A stretch of DNA of 64,000 bases. Source: Paludibacteraceae bacterium (GTDB lineage: Bacteria; Bacteroidota; Bacteroidia; Bacteroidales; Paludibacteraceae). Location: NCBI GenBank assembly GCA_017446585.1, contig JAFSQL010000012.1, positions 57,981 through 121,980 of the forward strand. The letters are read 5' to 3'. The first letter of the stretch is position 1. Every line of letters begins with the position of its first letter. A model generated the notes under the pieces. That model did not search any database. It saw only the letters and a program-made list of their open reading frames with translations, and had not been told where the DNA came from. Both the position numbers and the translations under genes were made by a program. Shown in pieces: positions 35,913-44,602 of the stretch.

Positions 35913-36566
35913 ATGGAAAATGTAGCCGTCATTCTCGCTGCCGGAACAGGCTCTCGAATGGGCTTAGGTTATCCGAAGCAGTTCGCTTTGCTCCCTGACG
36001 GTCGAACCGTTCTTGAACACAGTGTCCGTGTCTTCGCTTCCGTTCCCTCCGTTCAGCGGCTTATTGTCGTCTCCCATCCTGACTGGATGGACAAGACAAG
36101 GGAAGTGCTTGCTTCTGCCAATCTCCGTTCCGAAGTCATAGCGGGGGGTGAACGCCGCTGCGATAGTAGCGTGAACGCATTGCGTCTTGTTTCCGATGAC
36201 GATAATGTTCTGATTCACGATGCGGCTCGTCCATTTGTCTCTTGTTCAATCATTGAGCGGTGCTTGTCCGTTCTCTCCACTCATCAGGCGTGTGCTGTCG
36301 GAGTGACTTCTACCGACACCGTGTGGCAAGTGTCTGACGGCCACATTGTCGGCATTCCGCCACGTTCGACCATGTTCCGGGCGCAAACGCCACAATGCTT
36401 TCGTGCCTCGGTCATCAAGCAAGCCTATCGTTTGGCCCTTGATGATCCTCAGTTTCAGGCCACCGATGATTGCGGTGTCCTGCTTGCCTACGTGCCAAGT
36501 GTCAAAATTCGTGTCATTGAGGGCGATGTGGAGAACAAAAAGGTCACGTTCAAGTCTGACCTTTAG
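35913..36566 (+). CDS. ispD: 2-C-methyl-D-erythritol 4-phosphate cytidylyltransferase
   Basis: IspD forms CDP-methylerythritol in the MEP isoprenoid pathway. The 217-residue protein has AVILAAGTGSRMG (residues 5-17), PKQFALL, a GGERRCDSSVNAL segment, HDAARPFVS and FRAQTPQCF near residue 150. These agree with IspD, although its position behind hddA leaves a related sugar- or polyol-phosphate cytidylyltransferase as a weaker alternative. IspG is also in the window, supporting MEP use. Its stop codon overlaps the stop of the pectin methylesterase on the other strand. Confidence 0.88.
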   Translation: MENVAVILAAGTGSRMGLGYPKQFALLPDGRTVLEHSVRVFASVPSVQRLIVVSHPDWMDKTREVLASANLRSEVIAGGERRCDSSVNALRLVSDDDNVLIHDAARPFVSCSIIERCLSVLSTHQACAVGVTSTDTVWQVSDGHIVGIPPRSTMFRAQTPQCFRASVIKQAYRLALDDPQFQATDDCGVLLAYVPSVKIRVIEGDVENKKVTFKSDL

Positions 36567-37486
36567 AATCCTATCACCTTCTTGCGTGTATAGTCTTTCG
36601 CATTGCCGCTTGTTTTCGCCCACTTCACGCGCGCGTCGTTGTTCGCTCCTGAACCCTTGCTGCCAATTTCGATGAATCGTGCCGTCTTCTCGTTTTCGGC
36701 GTTACGCCAGTTGTCCCATCCTTCGGGGCGGATGTGGTTGTCCATTTCGCAATTGATGAAGGCGGAAGCTCCGTAAGGTCGCCAAGGACGACCCAAATAC
36801 ACCTTGTGGATGCCGTCAGCGGCTATCAGTTTGCACTCTTGAAATACGAAACCGTATTTTTTGTCTTCAGGAGTAGAGGGAGCGGTGATGTAAGAATTCT
36901 TCTTGCTCCTGATGACACACTTGTCAAAGAAACAAGTTGCAGGACCGAAAATGAAATCGGTCGTTCCTTCTATCTCGCACTTATCATAAAGTTGTCTTGA
37001 AGTCGCGCTGCCGGCATAAATGGTATCTTGGTTGCCAATGATGCGGCAGTTCACGAACACCGCCTGATCTCCTTCCACGTGCAGTGCCACTGCCTGACCC
37101 AGCAACGGGGCGTTGTTGGCAATGGTGAGGTTCTCCGCCCTGAAACCATGACCATGCACCTTTATCGTGTAGGTACGGAACGTTCCCATCTTTTTTCCGT
37201 CTATCTGCATGTTGGCATGATCGTTCCACTCGATGATGGTCGAATCTCGATCTTCACCGATCAGCGAAACGTTGATGCACCATGTCGGCACGACAATCTT
37301 TTCCTTATAGACACCTTTCTTCACGTGAATATTTGTACGATGCCCCATTTCAGCTCGAACCGAAAGAATAGCCTCTTGTATGGAGGTGAAGTCACCGCTT
37401 CCGTCTTGTGCCACGATGATGTCATTTTTTGCTATGGCGGTTAGGCATGTAAACGCCACGATTGCGCAGGTCAATAGTCTTTTCAT
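36563..37486 (-). CDS. Secreted pectin methylesterase (CE8)
   Basis: The 307-residue enzyme removes methyl esters from pectin, exposing it to pectate lyases. It starts with a signal peptide (MKRLLTCAIVAFTCLTAIAK), then has the CE8 motifs GNQDTIYAG and GTTDFIFGPA, which carry the two catalytic aspartates, and LGRPWRPYGA with the substrate-binding Arg/Trp. Length and motif spacing are typical. A TATTTTTG box lies 23 bases upstream of its start. It is not flanked by SusC/SusD genes, so it is not part of a standard polysaccharide utilisation locus here. Confidence 0.94.
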   Translation of the reverse strand: MKRLLTCAIVAFTCLTAIAKNDIIVAQDGSGDFTSIQEAILSVRAEMGHRTNIHVKKGVYKEKIVVPTWCINVSLIGEDRDSTIIEWNDHANMQIDGKKMGTFRTYTIKVHGHGFRAENLTIANNAPLLGQAVALHVEGDQAVFVNCRIIGNQDTIYAGSATSRQLYDKCEIEGTTDFIFGPATCFFDKCVIRSKKNSYITAPSTPEDKKYGFVFQECKLIAADGIHKVYLGRPWRPYGASAFINCEMDNHIRPEGWDNWRNAENEKTARFIEIGSKGSGANNDARVKWAKTSGNAKDYTRKKVIGF

Positions 37487-37508
37487 TTTTTTTATGTTTT
37501 CTTGCGTG

Positions 37509-37516
37509 CAAAAATA
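37509..37516 (-). promoter_or_regulatory. TAnnTTTG -7 box upstream of the pectin methylesterase gene
   Basis: The minus strand reads TATTTTTG, 23 bases before the start codon. No matching -33 element was found. Confidence 0.45.
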
Positions 37517-37538
37517 GTTAAAATATCGAATTTTGCAG

Positions 37539-37546
37539 TATCTTTG
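37539..37546 (+). promoter_or_regulatory. TAnnTTTG -7 box upstream of the TetR gene
   Basis: TATCTTTG lies 63 bases before the TetR start. The region between it and the start could hold an operator, but I see no strong palindrome. Confidence 0.45.
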
Positions 37547-37608
37547 ACGCTGATGTCAAACATAATTGTTAGACCGACTCGTTAATCAAAACACCTAAAT
37601 CAAACGAA

Positions 37609-38232
37609 ATGGAACTGCACGACGATACCGAACAACGCATCTTTAACGCCGCTCAGCGTCTGTTTCTGCAAAAGGGATTGTCTGAAACTACTATGCAAGA
37701 CATTGCTGACCTTGCGGGTATTTCGCGCACTTCGTTGCACTATTACTTTCGAAGCAAGGACCGCCTTTTCGAAAAGTCCTTGAACAATCTTATTCGCAAC
37801 ATCATGCCCCGCATTGACTCTACCTTGGCGAAGGACATTTCCTTGCGTGATAAGATTGTTGAAATAGCCACCTCTTATATAGAACAGTTGCGCGGCAATG
37901 AACTCTTGCCTGGTTTCCTTATTATGGAATTGCGTCGTGACCCGCAGGAGATCATTAGATTTGTCTTCAGTGAGTGGACTACAATCGACTTCCAGAGCAT
38001 CAAGAACCAAATGGATCGTGAAGTGGAAGCGGGACTTATTCGTCGCTTTGATATTTCGCAAATGGTCATCACCATCATGGGGCTCTGTACCTTCCCGTTC
38101 ATTTGCGAACCCATCCTTTCAGACGTATTCAAAGCGTTGGGCGGACATCAGACGTTCGACAATTTCATAACCGAACGCAAGAACATTGTCAATCAAATGC
38201 TCTCCCTTTGGCTCACGCCATCTGAAAAATAA
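37609..38232 (+). CDS. TetR/AcrR family regulator
   Basis: The 207-residue regulator has the TetR helix-turn-helix at residues 8-55 (RIFNAAQRLFLQKG, then IADLAGISRTSLHYYFRSKDRL). The C-terminal ligand domain is not one I can assign. It is 35 bases upstream of the large activase gene with no promoter between, so it probably regulates that operon, including itself. Confidence 0.93.
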   Translation: MELHDDTEQRIFNAAQRLFLQKGLSETTMQDIADLAGISRTSLHYYFRSKDRLFEKSLNNLIRNIMPRIDSTLAKDISLRDKIVEIATSYIEQLRGNELLPGFLIMELRRDPQEIIRFVFSEWTTIDFQSIKNQMDREVEAGLIRRFDISQMVITIMGLCTFPFICEPILSDVFKALGGHQTFDNFITERKNIVNQMLSLWLTPSEK

Positions 38233-38267
38233 GAACAGAACGAAACGAAACAACAACGATATTATTT

Positions 38268-41200
38268 ATGAAACCAATCAGATTAGGAATTGACGTAGGC
38301 TCTACCACGGTGAAGTTGGTAGCCATTGATGAAGACCGACAAGTGTTGTTCAAGAGTTATCGTCGCCACTTCACGCGTCTCGTGGAGACCATACAGGAAA
38401 CCCTGGCGGACATTCCGGACAACCTCAAAGGAGAAAAACTCAACATCTGCCTTACTGGTTCCGGTGCCATGGGCATCGCTGACCGCCTTTCCATGCAGTT
38501 TGTGCAGGAAGTGGTTGCCGTGACGCGTTCGCTCCAGACGTTCTATCCTGAAGCGCGTACTCTCATTGACATAGGCGGTGAGGATGCCAAGTTGGTGCTT
38601 GTCAAGAAGGGCAAGACGCCTGACATTCGCATGAATGGCAACTGTGCCGGAGGTACGGGTGCTTTCATTGACCAGATGGCTGGCTTGCTCAATATCAGCG
38701 TGGACGACATGGACGCTTTGGCGGAGAAGAGCCATAACATCTATCCCATAGCGTCTCGCTGCGGTGTGTTTGCCAAGACTGATGTCCAGAACCTCTTGGC
38801 GCGTAAGATTGACAAGGAAGACATTGCCGCCAGCATTTTCCATGCCGTGGCATTGCAAACCATCAATGCCTTGGCGCGTGGTTGTGATATCTTGCCGCAA
38901 GTCGTTTTCTGTGGCGGACCGCTCACTTACATCAAGTCTCTCCGTGCCGCCTTCGTACGCTTGCTCAAGTTGGATGAGTCTAACTTTGCCGCCCCTGCAG
39001 ACGCTCAACTCTTCACTGCCATGGGCGCGGCTCTGATGGCAAAACATGAGAATGAACTCTACACCGTCAGTGAGTTTGAAAAGCGATTGGGCGACTATCA
39101 GCGTATGGACATTAAGACCGAAAGTCCGCTTCCCGCGCTCTTTGACGAACATCTTTCGCTCTCCACGTGGGATGCTGAACGCAACATCATGAAGATGCCT
39201 GAGCGAGAGTTGGTCCAAGGTGAATCTCTCAAGGTGTTCATTGGCATTGACAGCGGTTCCACCACAACCAAAGTTGTTGTGACGGATGACAAGATGAACT
39301 TGCTCTTCACCTTCTATAGCGGCAACCAAGGCAATCCGTTGCAGACGGCGATTGACGGTCTCAAGACGTTTGAGAAACAAGCCCTCAGCAAGGGTTGCAC
39401 TCTCTCTGTCTTGGGCAGTGCGGTCACGGGCTATGGTGAGGACTTGCTTCATGCCGCCCTCAACACGGACCACGGCATCGTAGAGACCATTGCCCACTAC
39501 ATAGCGGCGCAATCTATTGACAAAGACGTGTCGTTCATCCTTGACATCGGTGGACAGGACATGAAAGCCATCTTTGCTCAAAACGGAACGGTCACGGACA
39601 TTGAAATCAACGAGGCTTGCTCTTCCGGTTGCGGTTCGTTCCTTGAGTCGTTTGCCAAGACGTTGGGCTACACAGCCCAGCAGTTTGCTGACATGGCGTG
39701 CGACAGCACCGCTCCGTGCGACCTCGGAAGCCGTTGCACGGTGTTCATGAACAGCAAGGTGCGTCAGGCGCTTAAAGAGGGTGCTACCACTCAGGATCTC
39801 TCCGCTGGATTGGCTTATTCCGTTGTCAAGAACTGCCTTTACAAGGTGCTGAAACTTCAGGACTTGAAGTCTATCGGAGGCAATATTGTCGTACAAGGCG
39901 GAACGTTCAAGAACCGCGCCGTTTTCCGTGCGCTTGAATTGCTTAGCGGCAAGAAGATTTCTTCGTCCAATCGTCCTGAACTCATGGGTGCTTACGGTGC
40001 CGCTCTCTATGCGCATAGTAAGTACAAGGAGAATGGCGTTTCGTCCTTCGTCGGATTCGACAACTTGCAGAAGGCGTCGGACTATGAAATGCGCACGGCA
40101 CATTGCAACGGTTGTACCAACCAGTGTTCCATCACCGTGTTCAAATTCCCTAACGGCAAGCGTTGTTATAGCGGCAACAAGTGTGAAAAGATTTTCACCA
40201 ACAATCCTGAACGCCTGTCGCGTGGTGAGAACATCTTTGAATACAAGCGTGAACGATTGTTCCAGATTGAGAACAATCCGAAACATCCTCGAATGAAGAT
40301 AGGCATTCCACGTGCCCTCACTATTTTTGAGAACTTCCCGTTTTGGCAAACGCTCTTCACCAAGTGCAACATCGAAGTGGTTCTGTCGCACGAGAGCACG
40401 GCTTCGCTCTACGAGAAAGGAGCGGGAAGTATCATGTCTGACAACATTTGCTATCCTGCCAAACTTGCTCATGGCCATGTCATCGACTTGGCGGAGCAGG
40501 GAGTGGATCGCATCTTCTATCCGTTCATCTTGTTTGAACGCAACGAGTTCAAGCATTCGCACAACTGCTTCAACTGCCCGATAGTGACGGCTTATAGCGA
40601 GGTGCTCAACAACATCAATTCCGACATTCCGTTGGATGCGCCTGCCTTCAACCTCAGCAACGAAAAGTTGACCTACAAGGCGTGTGAGGAGTATCTTGCC
40701 ACGCTTGGTGTTGATAAGAAGACTGCTCGTGAAGCGGTGGCGGCTGCCATTGAAGCGCAAATCGCTTGCAAGAAGGACATTTACGACCGTAACATCCTTA
40801 TCTACAACAACGCCATGCGTAAGCAGGAGCCTGTCATCGTTTTGGCAGGACACCCTTACCAAGCCGACCCGCTTGTTCATCAGAAGATTTCGGACATCCT
40901 TTCCGACCTTGGCGTGGCTGTGGTCAATGAGGAGATAGCGGCGGAAACCGACAGTGACGCTTTCACGCGTGAGTACTACACCATCTCGCAATGGGCGTAT
41001 CCTAACCGTGTCCTTCAGGCGGCGGCATGGGTTGCCAAGCGTCCTCAGAACGTTTACTTCGTTCAGATGAACTCCTTCGGATGCGGCCCTGACGCCATTA
41101 TTATTGACGAGGTTCGTGACTTGCTTCATCGCAACAACAAGAGCCATACGCTCATTCGCATCGATGAAATCGCGTCAACGGGTTCTATCAAACTTCGCTT

Positions 41201-42506
41201 GCGTTCGTTGGTTGAGTCCATCCGTTTGGGAGGTGCCATGCAGGGTGGCGAGAGTGAACTTGTTCGCACGCCGGCTTATCAAGTGTCTGACCGTTCCAAG
41301 ACTATTCTTGCGCCTTGGTTTGGTGATTTCTATTCGCCGTATATTCCGATGCTCGGCGCAAAGATGGGCTATAAGATTCAGAACCTTCCTAAGCCGTCAC
41401 GTGAAACGCTTGACGTGGCTCTTAAGGCGGTCAACAATGAAGTCTGCTATCCTGCGCTTTGCGTCACGGGCGACCTCATTGCCGCGGTTCAGAGTGGCAA
41501 GTACGACCTCAATAACATTGTCCTTGGCATCACGCAAACGTCTGGCCAGTGTCGTGCTACCAACTACATCGCCCTCATCAAGCGAGCCCTTATCAACGCT
41601 GGTTATAAGGATATTCCTGTCGTAGCGTTCTCCGTTTCGGCAGGTACCATCAATGACCAGCCGGGACTTGACTTCGACTATAAGAAGATTATCTTCACCG
41701 TGTTGCACGCCTTGTGCTTTGCTGACGCCCTGTCGCGCTTGTACTATTCCACCATATCGCGCGAGTTGCATAAGGGAGATAGCGACCGTCTCAAGGAGAA
41801 GTACATCAACGAATCCGTTCGTCTGCTTGAGCAGAACAAGCGTTCTCAACTCATTCCTTTGCTTCGCCAAGCCGTCGAGGAGTTCAACGCTGTTCCTGTT
41901 GGTCCGCAGCCGCAGGTCATTGGCATCATTGGCGAAATCTACGTCAAGTACAACGATTTTGGCAATTATGGCATTGTGCAATGGCTCATCTCGCAAGGCA
42001 TCGAGGTGGCGATACCGCCGGTGACCAACTTCTTCACGCAAGGCTTTGTCAACTCTGAAGCCAAGCGTCTGCAAAACATCTTGCCGGGCAAGCATTCTCT
42101 GAATATTGTTAGCCGCTTGGCGGAAAAGGTCATTGCCGCCTATAGCAACAAGTATGAGAAACCGCTGCGCAAGTTTGTTCGCTATCGTCCTGTCGAGGGC
42201 GTTCGCGAGGAAGCCAAGTTGGCGGCTGAGAGTGTCAACCTCCTCAACCAGTACGGAGAGGGATGGCTCATTCCTGGCGAGATTGCCGGATTTGCTCGTC
42301 AAGGCATCAACAACGTGGTGTGCATCCAACCGTTTGGTTGCATTGCCAACCACGTCATAGGCAAGGGAATCGAGAAGAAGATGAAGAAGCGTTATCCAGA
42401 CGTGAATCTGCTCTTCCTTGATTTTGACTACGGAACGACGCAAGTCAATGTCCTCAACCGTCTCCATTTCATGTTGATGGGGCAGTCGGAAAAGGCGGAA
42501 TCCTAA
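38268..42506 (+). CDS. 2-hydroxyacyl-CoA dehydratase activase-type giant protein
   Basis: The 1412-residue protein carries two BadF/HgdC-type ATPase domains. The first (residues 1-265) has GIDVGSTTVKLVAID, and Cys126 (NCAGGTGAFID) with Cys165 (ASRCGVF) at the positions that bind the shared [4Fe-4S] cluster in HgdC. The second (about 325-590) has GIDSGSTTTKVVVTD, ACSSGCGSFLESF and LGSRCTVF. The remainder contains the DUF2229 domain and HgdB-like cysteine-rich segments (SDNICYPAKLAHG, SFGCGPDA, EVCYPALCVTG). Such proteins use ATP to drive low-potential electrons for radical dehydration of 2-hydroxyacyl-CoA or related reduction. No dehydratase subunits are nearby, so the substrate is unknown. 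Large forms like this are widespread in anaerobes. Confidence 0.88.
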   Translation: MKPIRLGIDVGSTTVKLVAIDEDRQVLFKSYRRHFTRLVETIQETLADIPDNLKGEKLNICLTGSGAMGIADRLSMQFVQEVVAVTRSLQTFYPEARTLIDIGGEDAKLVLVKKGKTPDIRMNGNCAGGTGAFIDQMAGLLNISVDDMDALAEKSHNIYPIASRCGVFAKTDVQNLLARKIDKEDIAASIFHAVALQTINALARGCDILPQVVFCGGPLTYIKSLRAAFVRLLKLDESNFAAPADAQLFTAMGAALMAKHENELYTVSEFEKRLGDYQRMDIKTESPLPALFDEHLSLSTWDAERNIMKMPERELVQGESLKVFIGIDSGSTTTKVVVTDDKMNLLFTFYSGNQGNPLQTAIDGLKTFEKQALSKGCTLSVLGSAVTGYGEDLLHAALNTDHGIVETIAHYIAAQSIDKDVSFILDIGGQDMKAIFAQNGTVTDIEINEACSSGCGSFLESFAKTLGYTAQQFADMACDSTAPCDLGSRCTVFMNSKVRQALKEGATTQDLSAGLAYSVVKNCLYKVLKLQDLKSIGGNIVVQGGTFKNRAVFRALELLSGKKISSSNRPELMGAYGAALYAHSKYKENGVSSFVGFDNLQKASDYEMRTAHCNGCTNQCSITVFKFPNGKRCYSGNKCEKIFTNNPERLSRGENIFEYKRERLFQIENNPKHPRMKIGIPRALTIFENFPFWQTLFTKCNIEVVLSHESTASLYEKGAGSIMSDNICYPAKLAHGHVIDLAEQGVDRIFYPFILFERNEFKHSHNCFNCPIVTAYSEVLNNINSDIPLDAPAFNLSNEKLTYKACEEYLATLGVDKKTAREAVAAAIEAQIACKKDIYDRNILIYNNAMRKQEPVIVLAGHPYQADPLVHQKISDILSDLGVAVVNEEIAAETDSDAFTREYYTISQWAYPNRVLQAAAWVAKRPQNVYFVQMNSFGCGPDAIIIDEVRDLLHRNNKSHTLIRIDEIASTGSIKLRLRSLVESIRLGGAMQGGESELVRTPAYQVSDRSKTILAPWFGDFYSPYIPMLGAKMGYKIQNLPKPSRETLDVALKAVNNEVCYPALCVTGDLIAAVQSGKYDLNNIVLGITQTSGQCRATNYIALIKRALINAGYKDIPVVAFSVSAGTINDQPGLDFDYKKIIFTVLHALCFADALSRLYYSTISRELHKGDSDRLKEKYINESVRLLEQNKRSQLIPLLRQAVEEFNAVPVGPQPQVIGIIGEIYVKYNDFGNYGIVQWLISQGIEVAIPPVTNFFTQGFVNSEAKRLQNILPGKHSLNIVSRLAEKVIAAYSNKYEKPLRKFVRYRPVEGVREEAKLAAESVNLLNQYGEGWLIPGEIAGFARQGINNVVCIQPFGCIANHVIGKGIEKKMKKRYPDVNLLFLDFDYGTTQVNVLNRLHFMLMGQSEKAES

Positions 42507-42561
42507 CAGGACGCGACAATTCAGGCGGCGTTTGTTCGCCGTTGATAAGATAAGAAAGAAA

Positions 42562-42594
42562 AAGGGGAGTGAATCATTTTGATTTACTCCCTTT
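42562..42594. terminator. Bidirectional terminator between the activase and birA genes
   Basis: A 15-base-pair stem (42562-42576 with 42580-42594, including two G-T pairs) has a 3-base loop. It contains the stop codon of birA. On the minus strand it is followed by a T-rich tract. On the plus strand the T tract is weaker. Confidence 0.7.
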
Positions 42595-43339
42595 CTTCGT
42601 TGCCGATTTGCTGGCGCACTTCCTTGAAATAGTATTTCACGATTTCGCCATTCGTCTTTTTTAGCACCATTCTGCCGCTTGGCTCAATGTTTTCAATGAT
42701 TCCTTCGAATGCCTCGCCCGTTGCCACGTCAGTGAATCTGTGTGTCTCTCCACCTCCGTTCACAAGTGAAAGCATATACTCTTTCTTCAGCGATTGCCAA
42801 CCCTCGTTGAGCAGTTCGAAATATCGTTTGCGAAGGCTTTCCGTCAGTGTTCTTGTCACGTCTTGCAGGTCATAGTCCTTGTCCGTTGCCATGACCATGC
42901 TCACGGCGTTTTTCAGTTCTTCCGCAAAGTGGCGTTGGTTCACGTTCAGTCCGATGCCCACGATGCTCTTTTCCACCCAATGTCCGTTCAGTTCGTTTTC
43001 AATCAGGATGCCACATACTTTGTGGATGTCAATATAGATGTCGTTGGGCCACTTGATTTTCGATTCTATGTCGTATGCTTTCAGCGTGTCCGTGACGGCA
43101 AGTGCCGCTGCCATTGAAATGCCAAATTGTTCTTTCACGTCCATCTCCGGCTGAAGCAAGACGCTGAGGGCGATGTTCTTGTCTTTTTCTGAATCCCAGT
43201 GATTGCCTGTCTGTCCGCGTCCTGCGGTTTGGTTGTAGGTGACAATGGCGGTCAGTTCCTCCACGTCTTCGTGTCGAAGCAGTTCGTGCAGGTACGTGTT
43301 TGTGCTTTCGGTCGATTGCAAGAAAATCAGTCGCGCCAT
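42584..43339 (-). CDS. birA: Biotin-protein ligase (BirA, no DNA-binding domain)
   Basis: BirA attaches biotin to the carboxylase carrier domain. The 251-residue protein starts directly with the catalytic domain (FLQSTESTNTYL) and has the biotinyl-AMP motif AGRGQTGNHWDS, then KWPNDIYI and KVCGILIEN. The N-terminal helix-turn-helix of E. coli BirA is missing, so it is a ligase without repressor function. It is six bases downstream of the DEAD-box gene. Confidence 0.95.
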   Translation of the reverse strand: MARLIFLQSTESTNTYLHELLRHEDVEELTAIVTYNQTAGRGQTGNHWDSEKDKNIALSVLLQPEMDVKEQFGISMAAALAVTDTLKAYDIESKIKWPNDIYIDIHKVCGILIENELNGHWVEKSIVGIGLNVNQRHFAEELKNAVSMVMATDKDYDLQDVTRTLTESLRKRYFELLNEGWQSLKKEYMLSLVNGGGETHRFTDVATGEAFEGIIENIEPSGRMVLKKTNGEIVKYYFKEVRQQIGNEERE

Positions 43340-43345
43340 GTTTGC

Positions 43346-44602
43346 TCAATGATGCGTGTGTGACGAGCGGTTGGGACGGTTTCCGTGGTGTCGTCCTCCG
43401 TTTCTGCCTCGGTTGTGATTGTTCCTGCCGCCCTTCCTTTGTGGTGCTGGGTTCCATGCTGGTTGTTCGCCCATTTCCTGTGGCAGGGTCATGCGTGGCA
43501 CTTCTTGTTCTATCAGTTTCTCGATATTGGCAAACCGCTCCATGTCTCGAGGGTTGATGAGCGTGATGGCGTCGCCTTCGCTTCCTGCGCGTGCTGTGCG
43601 TCCGATGCGGTGAACGTAGTCCTCGGCATCATGTGGAGCGTCATAGTTGATGACCAAGTCAATGCCCTTGATGTCAATGCCGCGTGACATGATGTCGGTA
43701 GCCACCAATACGCGCAGTCGATGGGCTTTGAATTGCATCAGCACTTCCTCCCTTTGCTCTTGCGACAGTACCGATGACAGTCCTGCCGCTTTCACGCCTG
43801 AACGTCGCAGTGTTTGGACAATCTCGTTCACTTTCAGTTTTGCGGACGTGAACACGATGACCGATTTCATCTCTGGCTTCAGTTCTTTCAGAATGTGAAT
43901 CAGCAGAGGGTTCTTTTGTGGGTCGTAGCACAGAGCCACGCTTTGGTTCACGCCAGCGGCGGGTTTGGCAATGCCGAGGTCTATTTCGGCGGGGTTCTTC
44001 AGAATCTTCCTTGCCAAGGTCCTGATTTTTTCAGGCATCGTGGCGGAGAACATCAGGGTTTGTCTTCCTTCGGTAGGCATGTAGGTGACAATCTTTTCGA
44101 TGTCTTCCAGAAAACCCATGTCCAGCATCTTGTCCGCCTCGTCCAAGATCAGGTGTCGAACGGCTTTGAAGTTCACGTATCCTTGTGCCAAGTGTGAGAT
44201 GAGTCGTCCGGGCGTTGCTACGATGATGTCACGTCCTTCTTTCAGAGCGCGTTCTTGCTCGGCATACGTCACGGCGTCGCCGCCACCATAGATGGCTTGC
44301 GAACCAATGTTCAGAAAGTAGGAGAATCCTTGTATTTGTTGGTCTATCTGAATGGCAAGTTCACGTGTCGGAACGATAATCACCGTGTCCACGCCATCGT
44401 TGGGGTGTTGCACGAGGCTGTTCAGCACGGGTAGTACGAATGCGGCTGTTTTTCCCGTACCGGTTTGTGCGCATGCAATCAGGTCACGTCCGCTCAATAT
44501 GGCAGGAATGGCTTGCTCCTGCACGGGTGTCGCCTCCGTGAAGTTCATGTACGAAATCGCCTCGATGATGGCGGCATCCAAGTTAAATTCATCAAATCGC
44601 AT
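43346..44602 (-). CDS. DEAD-box RNA helicase (RhlE-like)
   Basis: The 418-residue helicase has all main motifs: Q-motif TPVQEQAIP, AQTGTGKT, PTRELA, TPGR, DEAD, SAT, then TDIMSRGID and HRIGRTARAG. The C-terminal tail is basic and rich in Gly, Arg, Asn and His, typical of RNA contact. Family members remodel RNA in ribosome assembly or decay. The start is the ATG at 44602, which overlaps the ftsH stop by one base; the GTG before it is a poor choice. Confidence 0.95.
   Translation of the reverse strand: MRFDEFNLDAAIIEAISYMNFTEATPVQEQAIPAILSGRDLIACAQTGTGKTAAFVLPVLNSLVQHPNDGVDTVIIVPTRELAIQIDQQIQGFSYFLNIGSQAIYGGGDAVTYAEQERALKEGRDIIVATPGRLISHLAQGYVNFKAVRHLILDEADKMLDMGFLEDIEKIVTYMPTEGRQTLMFSATMPEKIRTLARKILKNPAEIDLGIAKPAAGVNQSVALCYDPQKNPLLIHILKELKPEMKSVIVFTSAKLKVNEIVQTLRRSGVKAAGLSSVLSQEQREEVLMQFKAHRLRVLVATDIMSRGIDIKGIDLVINYDAPHDAEDYVHRIGRTARAGSEGDAITLINPRDMERFANIEKLIEQEVPRMTLPQEMGEQPAWNPAPQRKGGRNNHNRGRNGGRHHGNRPNRSSHTHH

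Noticed and set aside
35913-36566. A cytidylyltransferase dedicated to a CDP-sugar of the heptose locus
   Set aside because: The motifs fit IspD well, and heptose activation by GTP is already covered by the HddC domain.
38283-41147. A 954-codon open frame antisense to the activase gene
   Set aside because: It lies fully inside the activase gene, has no recognisable motif or promoter, and follows from codon bias of the real gene. Its translation has low-complexity Val/Arg/His content.
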